DNA of 55,644 nucleotides from Bacteriovorax sp. UBA1852 (GTDB lineage Bacteria > Bdellovibrionota > Bacteriovoracia > Bacteriovoracales > Bacteriovoracaceae), in NCBI GenBank assembly GCA_002338505.1, contig DDIK01000124.1, forward strand, positions 1 through 55,644, written 5' to 3'. How positions within the stretch are numbered: the first letter of the stretch is position 1; each line of letters starts with the position of its first letter. Both the position numbers and the translations under genes were made by a program. The notes beneath the pieces are model-generated. The model ran no database searches and had not been told where the DNA came from. It worked only from the letters and a program-made list of their open reading frames with translations. This document shows, one piece after another, positions 25,911-33,663 of this stretch.

Positions 25911-25938
25911 AAAAAAAGGCACTCTTTTGAGTGCCTTT
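25911..25938 (-). terminator. Rho-independent terminator after nqrF
   Basis: A perfect 10-bp stem AAAGGCACTC / GAGTGCCTTT with a 4-base loop is followed on the minus strand by a run of seven T residues (the complement of A25911-25917, partly inside the stem). It lies 36 bases after the nqrF stop and 14 bases before the apbE start, so it should end the nqrABCDEF transcript and separate apbE from it. Confidence 0.88.
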
Positions 25939-25973
25939 ATATCAAAATTATCTATAGTAGAAAAATTTTATTT

Positions 25974-27200
25974 CTAACCACCAAAGTCATCAAGGAGAAT
26001 ATCTTCTCTTTCAACACCAAGTGAGACAAGCATATCAATAACACACTTATTCATAATTGGTGGCCCACAGAGATAGTACTCACAATCCTCAGGAGCAGGG
26101 TGATTTTGAAGATACTCATCATGTAATACCTGGTGAATAAAACCAGTATGGCCATCCCAATTATCTTCAGGAAGAGCATCTGATAAAGCTACGTGCCAAG
26201 TGAAGTTTTCATTTTCCTCTTGAATCGTATCAAAATCTTCAACATAGAACATTTCTCTCTTAGATCTTGCTCCATACCAAAAAGTAACTTTTCTATCTGT
26301 TTTAATTCTTCTGAATTGATCAAAAATATGTGAACGCATAGGCGCCATTCCAGCACCACCACCAACAAAGACCATTTCTTTATCAGTCTCTCTCGCAAAG
26401 AATTCACCAAATGGACCAGAAATAGTAACTTCATCCCCTTCAGTCAAACTGAAAATATATGAAGACATCTTCCCTGGAGGAGTTCCTTTTGGAGCTCTAG
26501 GAGGAGGTGAAGCAATACGAACGTTAAGCATAATAATCCCAAATTCCTCAGGGTAATTTGCCATTGAATACGCTCTAATAGTCTCTTCATTTTCTGTTGA
26601 ATTATATTGCCACAGATTAAACTGATCCCAGTCACCTCTATATTCTTCATCGACCTGAAAGTCTTTGTAGTCAATTGATAAACCTGGAGGTCTTTCAATC
26701 TGTATATAACCACCAGCTTTGAATGGTACAGACTCACCATCAGGAAGCTCTAGAACAAGTTCTTTAATAAAAGTTGCAACGTTATCATTTGATCTAACTT
26801 TACACTTCCATTTCTTAACACCAAATACTGATTCTTCAACTTCAACTTCCATATCAGTTTTAATCGAAACCTGACAAGAAAGTCTCTCACCTTCTTTAGC
26901 TTCTTTCTTGGAGATATGTGACGTTTCAGTTTCAAGAATCTCTCCACCACCAGAGAGAACCTTTACTGTACATTGGCCGCAGGTTCCACCACCACCACAT
27001 GCACTAGAAACGAAAAGCTTTTGATCAGCTAGCGCGTTTAGAAGCTTTCCTCCAGCAGGAATCATAACTGTCTTTTCACCATTGATAACAAGCTTAACAT
27101 CACCTGAGCTGACTAGTTTACTTTTTGCAAAGAGAATAACTAGAACCAGCGCCAAGACGACGACTGTAAACATTAAAACACCTAATACGATTTCATTCAT
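25974..27200 (-). CDS. nqrF: Na+-NQR subunit F (NADH-oxidising, FAD and [2Fe-2S])
   Basis: This is the electron entry subunit. 408 aa, the family length. It has one N-terminal membrane helix (about 3-25). A ferredoxin domain has C68, C74 and C77 (SACGGGGTCGQC) plus C111 in RLSCQV. A ferredoxin-NADP reductase-like part has RAYSMANYP for FAD and FVGGGAGMAPMRS for NADH, ending YYLCGPP and LLDDFGG. It is the last gene of the nqr operon, followed by a terminator. Secure. Confidence 0.98.
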   Translation of the reverse strand: MNEIVLGVLMFTVVVLALVLVILFAKSKLVSSGDVKLVINGEKTVMIPAGGKLLNALADQKLFVSSACGGGGTCGQCTVKVLSGGGEILETETSHISKKEAKEGERLSCQVSIKTDMEVEVEESVFGVKKWKCKVRSNDNVATFIKELVLELPDGESVPFKAGGYIQIERPPGLSIDYKDFQVDEEYRGDWDQFNLWQYNSTENEETIRAYSMANYPEEFGIIMLNVRIASPPPRAPKGTPPGKMSSYIFSLTEGDEVTISGPFGEFFARETDKEMVFVGGGAGMAPMRSHIFDQFRRIKTDRKVTFWYGARSKREMFYVEDFDTIQEENENFTWHVALSDALPEDNWDGHTGFIHQVLHDEYLQNHPAPEDCEYYLCGPPIMNKCVIDMLVSLGVEREDILLDDFGG

Positions 27201-27214
27201 CTAATACCCCAGGC

Positions 27215-27826
27215 TTATAACTGAATTCCACTGAAAGATAGAAATCCCAGTGCCATTAGTCCAACTGTAATGAAAGTGATTCCAAGACCTCTTAGCCCCT
27301 CAGGAACATCACTATACTTCATTTTCTCTCTAATTCCCGCAAGAGCTGCAATTGCCAAGGCCCAGCCAACGCCAGAACCAACACCAAAGACAACACTTTC
27401 GGCAAAATTATAATCTCTTTCAACCATAAATAATGAACCACCAAGGATTGCACAGTTAACTGTAATCAAAGGTAGGAAAATTCCAAGTGCATTATAAAGA
27501 GGAGGAAAGAATTTATCTAAAGTCATCTCTAAGATTTGAACCATCGCCGCAATAACACCAATGTATGAGATAAGACCTAAGAAACTTAGATCAACACCAT
27601 TTATACCGGCCCACTGAAGTGCATTCTCTTTAAGAAGATAATTATATAATAAGTTGTTAACTGGAATGGTAATTGACTGAACAACAATAACAGCAACACC
27701 TAAACCTAGGGATGTTTTTACTTTCTTAGATACAGCTAAGAATGTACACATACCAAGGAAGAAAGCGAGAGCTAAGTTTTCTACAAAAACCGCCTTTAAA
27801 AATAAACTTAAATAATGTTCTAACAT
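27215..27826 (-). CDS. nqrE: Na+-NQR subunit E
   Basis: 203 aa with six membrane segments. The N-terminal region FVENLALAFFLGMCTFLAVSK carries the conserved Cys of helix 1, and ITVNCAILGGSLFM the second. In the known structure, Cys pairs of NqrD and NqrE hold a membrane-embedded iron centre; both expected positions are present here. It lies 14 bases upstream of nqrF. Secure by motif and position. Confidence 0.97.
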   Translation of the reverse strand: MLEHYLSLFLKAVFVENLALAFFLGMCTFLAVSKKVKTSLGLGVAVIVVQSITIPVNNLLYNYLLKENALQWAGINGVDLSFLGLISYIGVIAAMVQILEMTLDKFFPPLYNALGIFLPLITVNCAILGGSLFMVERDYNFAESVVFGVGSGVGWALAIAALAGIREKMKYSDVPEGLRGLGITFITVGLMALGFLSFSGIQL

Positions 27827-27842
27827 TTCTCTATTCCTTTAA

Positions 27843-28463
27843 TTAATTACTTGATTCAATTTGGTCTTTCTTAAACGATCTTAGTATCCAAATAAAAATA
27901 CCAATCAAGAAGAAAGCTGAAGGAGAAAGAAGGGCCATACCGTTTGGCATATACCATCCGCCTTCGTTTATTGGAGTTAAAATATTGTATCCAAGTAGCT
28001 TACCTGAACCAAATAACTCTCTAAACACACCAACAAAAATTAAGACTATTGAATACCCTATCCCATTACCGATTCCATCAACAAATGACATCAATGGGCC
28101 GTTCTTCATGGCATAGGCTTCTGCACGTCCCATAACAATACAATTGGTAATAATTAAACCAATATAGACTGACATAGACTTCGCAATATCATAAACAAAA
28201 GCTTTTAAAAGCTGATCAGTTAAAATAACAAGTGAAGCAATAATGGTCATCATAACGATGATTCGAATTGAACTTGGAACGTGATTTCTGATTAATGAAA
28301 CCGAAAGATTCGAAAATGCACATACAAGAACAACTGCTAAACACATAACAAGAACAGACTCTAGTTTTGTCGTAACAGCAAGTGCTGAACAAATACCTAA
28401 GATTTGTAAGGCAATCGGATTATTCTCAAATAAAGGATCTAATAATGTTTTCTTTAAACTCAT
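27843..28463 (-). CDS. nqrD: Na+-NQR subunit D
   Basis: 206 aa with six membrane segments. Conserved stretches are LLDPLFENNPIALQILGICSALAVT (first Cys) and LIITNCIVMGRAEA (second Cys), homologous to NqrE and together binding the intramembrane iron. Its ATG overlaps the end of nqrC by one base. Secure. Confidence 0.97.
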   Translation of the reverse strand: MSLKKTLLDPLFENNPIALQILGICSALAVTTKLESVLVMCLAVVLVCAFSNLSVSLIRNHVPSSIRIIVMMTIIASLVILTDQLLKAFVYDIAKSMSVYIGLIITNCIVMGRAEAYAMKNGPLMSFVDGIGNGIGYSIVLIFVGVFRELFGSGKLLGYNILTPINEGGWYMPNGMALLSPSAFFLIGIFIWILRSFKKDQIESSN

Positions 28464-29233
28464 TATAACATCTCCCCTTCTCTTAAATTTTTAATAAAAG
28501 TTCCGTAAGCATTTTCACTTAACCAATATTGAACAAGACCAGTTACTCCGTTGGCAGTAATCGTTGCACCAGAGAGGCCATCAATATTATGATCTGATCC
28601 AGGTGCAGCAGAACCCTTAACAACTTTTAGAGCTGGCTCCATAGAGTCATTAAATGCTTTTTTACCATTCCAGTTTTTCTTCCATCTAGGATTATCGATC
28701 TCTCCACCAAGACCTGGAGTCTCACCATGCTCATAAAAACCTAAACCTTTAACAGTATTGAGGTCTTCTTCGAGAACAAGAAATCCGTACATAGTTGACC
28801 ATAGTCCCTTTCCATGAACAGGAAAAACAACATTTTTAACTTTATCGCCTTCTTTGATGAAATATACTTTCTTGTACTGAGCTCTAGATTTTATATTTCC
28901 AAGATCTTTATCAGAAGGAATTCTATAATTTTTCTTAGGATTCTTTGAAGCTTTTCTCGCGTCATATGTTTCTGGGTCGATATCAACATACTTACCTGTT
29001 GAAAGATCAACAACTTTCGTTTCAACGACTTTAAAAGCTTCGACTATTTCAGACTCTTGTGCACCATCTTCTACAAGCCCTGCCGTAACAAGTAAGTTCT
29101 TCTTGATATCTAATCGCTTATTCTTTACCTGAAGAGGCTTTAAAGAGACAGCTGCATAAGACACCATAATTGAACAAACTACACAGAGTAAAGTAGCGAC
29201 AATAAGTGTTTTTGATGTACTATCGTTTGACAT
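28463..29233 (-). CDS. nqrC: Na+-NQR subunit C (covalent FMN)
   Basis: 256 aa with one N-terminal membrane helix (about 9-30) and a periplasmic FMN domain. The flavinylation site DGLSGATITANGV contains the S/T-G-A-T motif whose Thr receives FMN from ApbE, and apbE is encoded nearby. GLWSTMYGFLVL and the GETPGLGGEI region are typical. It overlaps nqrD by one base. Secure. Confidence 0.98.
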   Translation of the reverse strand: MSNDSTSKTLIVATLLCVVCSIMVSYAAVSLKPLQVKNKRLDIKKNLLVTAGLVEDGAQESEIVEAFKVVETKVVDLSTGKYVDIDPETYDARKASKNPKKNYRIPSDKDLGNIKSRAQYKKVYFIKEGDKVKNVVFPVHGKGLWSTMYGFLVLEEDLNTVKGLGFYEHGETPGLGGEIDNPRWKKNWNGKKAFNDSMEPALKVVKGSAAPGSDHNIDGLSGATITANGVTGLVQYWLSENAYGTFIKNLREGEML

Positions 29234-29242
29234 GATTTCCCC

Positions 29243-30445
29243 CTATGCCTTTACTCTTGTCGCTCTTCTCTTAATGTTACCTTGAACAACAAAGTTATCG
29301 ATAAGAGGAGCAAAACAATTAGCAAAGAGTATTGCTAGCATAATCCCTTCTGGGAATGCTGGGTTAATAACACGAACTAGAATTGTCATAAATCCAATTA
29401 AAGCTCCATACCACCAGTGACCTAGATTCGTCATCGAAGCCGAGACAGGATCTGTGGCCATGAAGACTGCACCAAAGGCAAGACCACCTGTTACAAGGTG
29501 CCAAGCTGGAGTCATACTGAACATCATATTAGTTTCTGAACCTGCAGTATTTAATAGAGCAGAAAAAACGATTGCTGAAAGAAAGACAGAGACAATAATT
29601 CGCCAAGAACCTATACCTGATGCAATCAATACCGCCGCTCCAATCAGTGCCGCGAGGGTTGATGTTTCTCCCATTGAACCAGGAACGAGGCCAATAAAAG
29701 AGTCCATCATAGAAAATGAAATAGATTCTACACCACCAAGAGCAGCTTGCCCCAGAGCAGTTGCTCCAGTGTAACCATCAACGGCTGTCCAGACTGCATC
29801 TCCAGATATTTGAGCAGGATAAGCAAAGTACAAGAATGCTCTTGCTGTTAATGCTGGGTTTAAAAAGTTTTTCCCAGTTCCACCAAAAACTTCTTTACCT
29901 ATGACAACACCAAATATAATTCCAACAGCAACCTGCCATAGAGGTATAGTCGCTGGTAGAGTTAAAGGATAAAGCATCCCCGTCACTAAGAAGCCTTCAT
30001 TAATTTCGTGCTTTCTTATAGTAGAAAAAATCACTTCACATAGTCCCCCTGCAACTTGAGTTACAAGGAAAATAGGAAAGAAATAAAGCGCGCCATGAAC
30101 AAAGTTCGATATAATATTTGCTGGATTATACGCTAGCCCAAGAGTTAGCATAATATCTGATCTCCAACCAGTAGGTGTTGTCACCATTGAAGCGATAACT
30201 TTATTAGCTTGGTATCCTGTGTTGTAAAGTGCCATAAGAATACATGGTAATAAAGCAACAACAACCGTAATCATTGTTCTTTTTAAATCAATTGCATCAC
30301 GAACATGGACAGAACCTTTTGCCACATCACTTGGAGTGAAGACAAAAGTATCAATCATCTCATAAATAGGATAAAAGACTTCGAGTTTTCCACCACTTTT
30401 AAAAAGATGCTCTTTAGATTCAAGAAAATCTTGTAACTTTTGCAT
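29243..30445 (-). CDS. nqrB: Na+-NQR subunit B (covalent FMN, Na+ pathway)
   Basis: 400 aa with about ten membrane segments. The second ApbE target is visible in DGYTGATALGQ. The conserved FGGTGKNFLNPALTARAFLYF and MATDPVSASMT are present. In known enzymes NqrB carries FMN and riboflavin and forms the Na+ channel. It starts 3 bases after nqrA ends, so translation is probably coupled. Secure. Confidence 0.98.
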   Translation of the reverse strand: MQKLQDFLESKEHLFKSGGKLEVFYPIYEMIDTFVFTPSDVAKGSVHVRDAIDLKRTMITVVVALLPCILMALYNTGYQANKVIASMVTTPTGWRSDIMLTLGLAYNPANIISNFVHGALYFFPIFLVTQVAGGLCEVIFSTIRKHEINEGFLVTGMLYPLTLPATIPLWQVAVGIIFGVVIGKEVFGGTGKNFLNPALTARAFLYFAYPAQISGDAVWTAVDGYTGATALGQAALGGVESISFSMMDSFIGLVPGSMGETSTLAALIGAAVLIASGIGSWRIIVSVFLSAIVFSALLNTAGSETNMMFSMTPAWHLVTGGLAFGAVFMATDPVSASMTNLGHWWYGALIGFMTILVRVINPAFPEGIMLAILFANCFAPLIDNFVVQGNIKRRATRVKA

Positions 30446-30448
30446 GGT

Positions 30449-31795
30449 TTATATTCCTTCTTTCTCAATAGTTGTTAAATTTAGTCTTAGCATTGGTCCA
30501 AAATCAACTTTTCCTGGAGCCGCAAAAGTACAGAGAGCTAAATCTTCTTCGTCCAACTCTAGACACCCTAATTCCGCTGCATGATCGGTATCGTTGCAAG
30601 CAAGTGCTCTTAAAAGTTGAGTCGGTAAGATATCCATAGGAATCACTGACTCATATGAACCGATAGGAACCATCGCTCTTTTTGAGCCATGTACTTTTGT
30701 TGTAAGATCAAAACTTTGCCCTGGCTTTAACCAGCCAAAGAAAGTCTTCTTGAGAGAGAACTTGTCAAATCCAGGCATATGCCAACCAAGAAACTCTCTA
30801 TCTCGGCCTTCTTCTAGAAGACTAATTATATTATGAAACTTTCCAAGATATGCGAAAGGTCCTTCCATCTTGCGGCCACTAAGAATAGATCCTGAGATAA
30901 CTCTTAATTCACCACTTCCGATTTTACCACTTGTGACTTCACCTAAGTGAGCACCAACCTGAGTTCTAACCAGTGTTGGATTAACAGCCTTTGGACCACC
31001 AATTGAAACAACTCTCTCGGTTGAAATTTTACCAGTCGTAAAAAGTTTTCCAATAGCAATAACGTCTTGATAGCCAATATGCCAATTAGACTTTCCTGCG
31101 TGAACAGGATCGATAAAGTGCATATGAGTTCCAGCATTTCCAGCCGGGTGAACTCCTGCAAATTCCTTAACTTCAATTTTTGTCGTAGTAGGAACTTCTA
31201 TATTCGAGCCACCTTGCTTACAGATATATGTAAGGCCTTCACTAAGCTTAGAGAGAACTTCAGCTCCTGCTTTAAAGTCTTGAGCATTTTCAGAAATGAT
31301 AACTTCTGGCTCAGGAGCAAGAGGATTTGTGTCTATCGCTGTGATAAAGAGTGATTTAGGAGCAGAGTCAAGAGCAGGAGCTTTTGAAAAAGGTCTGGTT
31401 CTTAGACTATTCCAAAGGCCAGCCTCATTAAGAAGAGCTACAACATCTTTTCTCTCAAGATCTTTAACATCTTTTGAAGAGTAGTTCTTTAATTCAACTT
31501 GCTCAGTTCCTGTAACCTCAATAACAAGGGATTGAAAAACTCTTCTATCACCTCTGTTGATTTCAATTACTTTTCCATTTGCTGGAGCAGTGTAGATGAC
31601 ACCTTCAACTTTCTTACAAGTGAAAAGAGGTTGCCCAATCTTTACTGTATCTCCAACTTTTACATTCATTGATGGCTTCATTCCTACGTAATCAAACCCA
31701 GTCATTCCGATCTTAGTCACTTGTGGACCATTTTCAATTTTCTGAGAAGGTTTACCCGTAATAGGAAGATCCAGCCCTTTTTTAATGTGAATCAT
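30449..31795 (-). CDS. nqrA: Na+-NQR subunit A (cytoplasmic, quinone-site associated)
   Basis: I place the start at ATG 31795, giving MIHIKKGLDLPITGKP, which matches the usual NqrA start. An in-frame ATG 15 codons upstream (31840) would add MKAKLRFRIGGVLVV, which the family lacks. 448 aa, the normal length. GGPKAVNPTLVRTQVGAHL and LRVISGSILSGRK are family signatures. First gene of the nqr operon. The 262 bases between it and the divergent gene at 32103 hold the promoters, but I see no convincing -35/-10 pair. Confidence 0.97.
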   Translation of the reverse strand: MIHIKKGLDLPITGKPSQKIENGPQVTKIGMTGFDYVGMKPSMNVKVGDTVKIGQPLFTCKKVEGVIYTAPANGKVIEINRGDRRVFQSLVIEVTGTEQVELKNYSSKDVKDLERKDVVALLNEAGLWNSLRTRPFSKAPALDSAPKSLFITAIDTNPLAPEPEVIISENAQDFKAGAEVLSKLSEGLTYICKQGGSNIEVPTTTKIEVKEFAGVHPAGNAGTHMHFIDPVHAGKSNWHIGYQDVIAIGKLFTTGKISTERVVSIGGPKAVNPTLVRTQVGAHLGEVTSGKIGSGELRVISGSILSGRKMEGPFAYLGKFHNIISLLEEGRDREFLGWHMPGFDKFSLKKTFFGWLKPGQSFDLTTKVHGSKRAMVPIGSYESVIPMDILPTQLLRALACNDTDHAAELGCLELDEEDLALCTFAAPGKVDFGPMLRLNLTTIEKEGI

Positions 31796-32102
31796 AACGA
31801 CAAGTACTCCGCCAATACGAAAGCGTAATTTAGCTTTCATAGTTAATGATTTAATAATAAATTACTGATTTACTCATCAATATAACAACTAATTTCTTTA
31901 AAGTAACCACCTAAAATAACTCTTTTTTTTGTGCTTTGCATACACAATAGTATAGGTTTTGATTTTTGAAAATATAAAGATATCAGTCACCAACCTTGTC
32001 TCAAAAAAGTATGGCAATTCGAATTAATTTCATGCTCAAGCAGTGCGTCTTAACGAGATTAGGTATTTAAGCTATGTTGAGTAAAGAAACAGGAGCACTT
32101 AA

Positions 32103-32708
32103 ATGAAAACTATTTTACTTTGTCTATTTAGCCTTATTACTTTTGCTGAATTTGAAGTACCTTCGATTCCAGCTGGCAATCAAATGAAGTGCTTTAAGAA
32201 GTCATGCTCTTTAGTTGGTAGATGGGACTGTAAAGATAACTGGGAAAGAAGAAAGCTTCTAGACTCATGCACGAGGCAGCAAGACCTTAACTGTATTAAA
32301 ACCTCCCTAAAATCACTAAGTTCATTTGAGGTTGATGACGTTTTTGAAGTAGCTAAAGTCAATAAATCTTGTCAGTATGTGGACTCACTTGCACTAAAGA
32401 AATCTCTTAAATTGGTTAAGTCATATGAATATGACGACATAAACGAAGTCTCTTCACTAAATGATGCACACTGGCTTACTTCCAAAGACTGCCTTGATGA
32501 TACCTACTCTAAAATAAGGACATTTAATCTCGACTTGAGAGACTTTAAAGCTGTCGCGAGAAATTGTGGCGGAAGCTATGAAAAAGGATGTCTAATTGAA
32601 CTTTGCAAGTACCGCGGAAGCTTTGGCTGTGATGAACTCGAAGAAGTAAGAGAGGTTCTTAAAAGTTGTGTCTATCCTCCACTACCACACCAAAGAAGAA
32701 GACTTTAG
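32103..32708 (+). CDS. Exported Cys-rich protein of unknown function
   Basis: 201 aa with a signal peptide (KTILLCLFSLITFAEF) and a mature part containing about 13 cysteines, many in K-x-C or S-C-x contexts (MKCFKKSCS, WDCKDNW, LDSCTRQ, LNCIKTS, KSCQY, KDCLD, RNCGG, KGCLIELCKY, FGCDEL, KSCVY). The spacing suggests two or three related Cys-containing repeats of about 45 residues and a disulfide-bonded secreted protein. AGGAG seven bases before the ATG supports the start. It converges on the pilus operon, with 7 bases between the stops. No known domain. Confidence 0.65.
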   Translation: MKTILLCLFSLITFAEFEVPSIPAGNQMKCFKKSCSLVGRWDCKDNWERRKLLDSCTRQQDLNCIKTSLKSLSSFEVDDVFEVAKVNKSCQYVDSLALKKSLKLVKSYEYDDINEVSSLNDAHWLTSKDCLDDTYSKIRTFNLDLRDFKAVARNCGGSYEKGCLIELCKYRGSFGCDELEEVREVLKSCVYPPLPHQRRRL

Positions 32709-32715
32709 AAAAGCG

Positions 32716-33663
32716 TTAGTTAGCTTCAGCTGTAATGGTTATAACTTCACTATATGATCCAGTGTCTTTACCAGTAACATCCCCGATCCTAGTTTCTATT
32801 GTATATGTATCTCCCACTGGAGGCGTTGACCTTGATGAGTCAACAATTTCAACACGTCTTCCAGCGCGAGAGAGTGATATAGGCTGCGAGTTAACAAAGA
32901 GTTCATAATCGACAACAGAACTACTTGAAGCACGAGAATTTGAAAGTACATTTCCATTCTGGCTTTCGAAGTAGACCTTATGAGGAGTGTTGGCCACAAC
33001 CTTTAAATCAGCCGAGAGACTCTCTCCCGTTTCGAGAGTACCGAAATTCATATTATAAGTAGTGCTATTTGGATCATGACTTGAGCCGACACTTACTAAG
33101 GAAATATGAATTTCTGGGTCAACAGTAATTCTAAATCTTAAATTCTTGGTCGTCTCTAGCTCAGGGAAGTTATAAGGAAAGCCACTGTATAGTTTTATTG
33201 TAATATTATCTTCATAGACCCCACTCGGGACTAAAACGCTATTATCAAAGACAACTTTAAAATCAAAAGAGTTGCTATACCAAGTATTTCTACTTAAGGC
33301 ATAACCATAAATGGCCTCACCATTTTGGGCAACATCATCAACATCTTTAAGGACATTTTGAAAACCTGTAGAATTATATATGTTGTAATAGAGTCTATTG
33401 TTGTCTCTATTCAGCATATACCTATTATAGTCTCCAGCGTTTCCTTCATCAAAACCGTAAGAATAAAGTAAACAATAAAATCCTCGAGAATCTGAGTTTA
33501 GTCTATTTTGACGACGCATCTCGACCTGTAAAGATACTGAGTTTGAAAGTAGCGAGTAGTTTGCATCATAGCGTATATTTCTCGTTTGAAACTTACACGC
33601 ATGAACATGCCAAGAGAAAAGAGAACTCATAAACATTAATATAAAAGGTATTTTATAAAGCAT
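32716..33663 (-). CDS. Tip-type subunit (spore-coat-U-like) of the chaperone-usher pilus
   Basis: Start ATG 33663 has GGAG six bases upstream and overlaps the usher end by 11 bases. About 315 aa with a signal peptide. The mature protein starts CKFQTRNIRYDANYSLL and has two all-beta halves. The C-terminal half (from about MNFGTLETGES) ends in GSYSEVITITAEAN, the alternating pattern of the last strand in spore-coat-U and pilin subunits. Two-domain architecture and position last after the usher suggest a tip adhesin, as in archaic pili such as Csu. The receptor is unknown. Confidence 0.65.
   Translation of the reverse strand: MLYKIPFILMFMSSLFSWHVHACKFQTRNIRYDANYSLLSNSVSLQVEMRRQNRLNSDSRGFYCLLYSYGFDEGNAGDYNRYMLNRDNNRLYYNIYNSTGFQNVLKDVDDVAQNGEAIYGYALSRNTWYSNSFDFKVVFDNSVLVPSGVYEDNITIKLYSGFPYNFPELETTKNLRFRITVDPEIHISLVSVGSSHDPNSTTYNMNFGTLETGESLSADLKVVANTPHKVYFESQNGNVLSNSRASSSSVVDYELFVNSQPISLSRAGRRVEIVDSSRSTPPVGDTYTIETRIGDVTGKDTGSYSEVITITAEAN

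Noticed and set aside
31796..31840. N-terminal extension of NqrA from the upstream ATG
   Set aside because: The family starts at M-I-x-I-K-K-G-L-D-L-P; the extra 15 residues have no counterpart.
31841..32102. Promoter pair between nqrA and the divergent exported protein
   Set aside because: Several AT-rich hexamers resemble -10 boxes, but none has a -35 at proper spacing.
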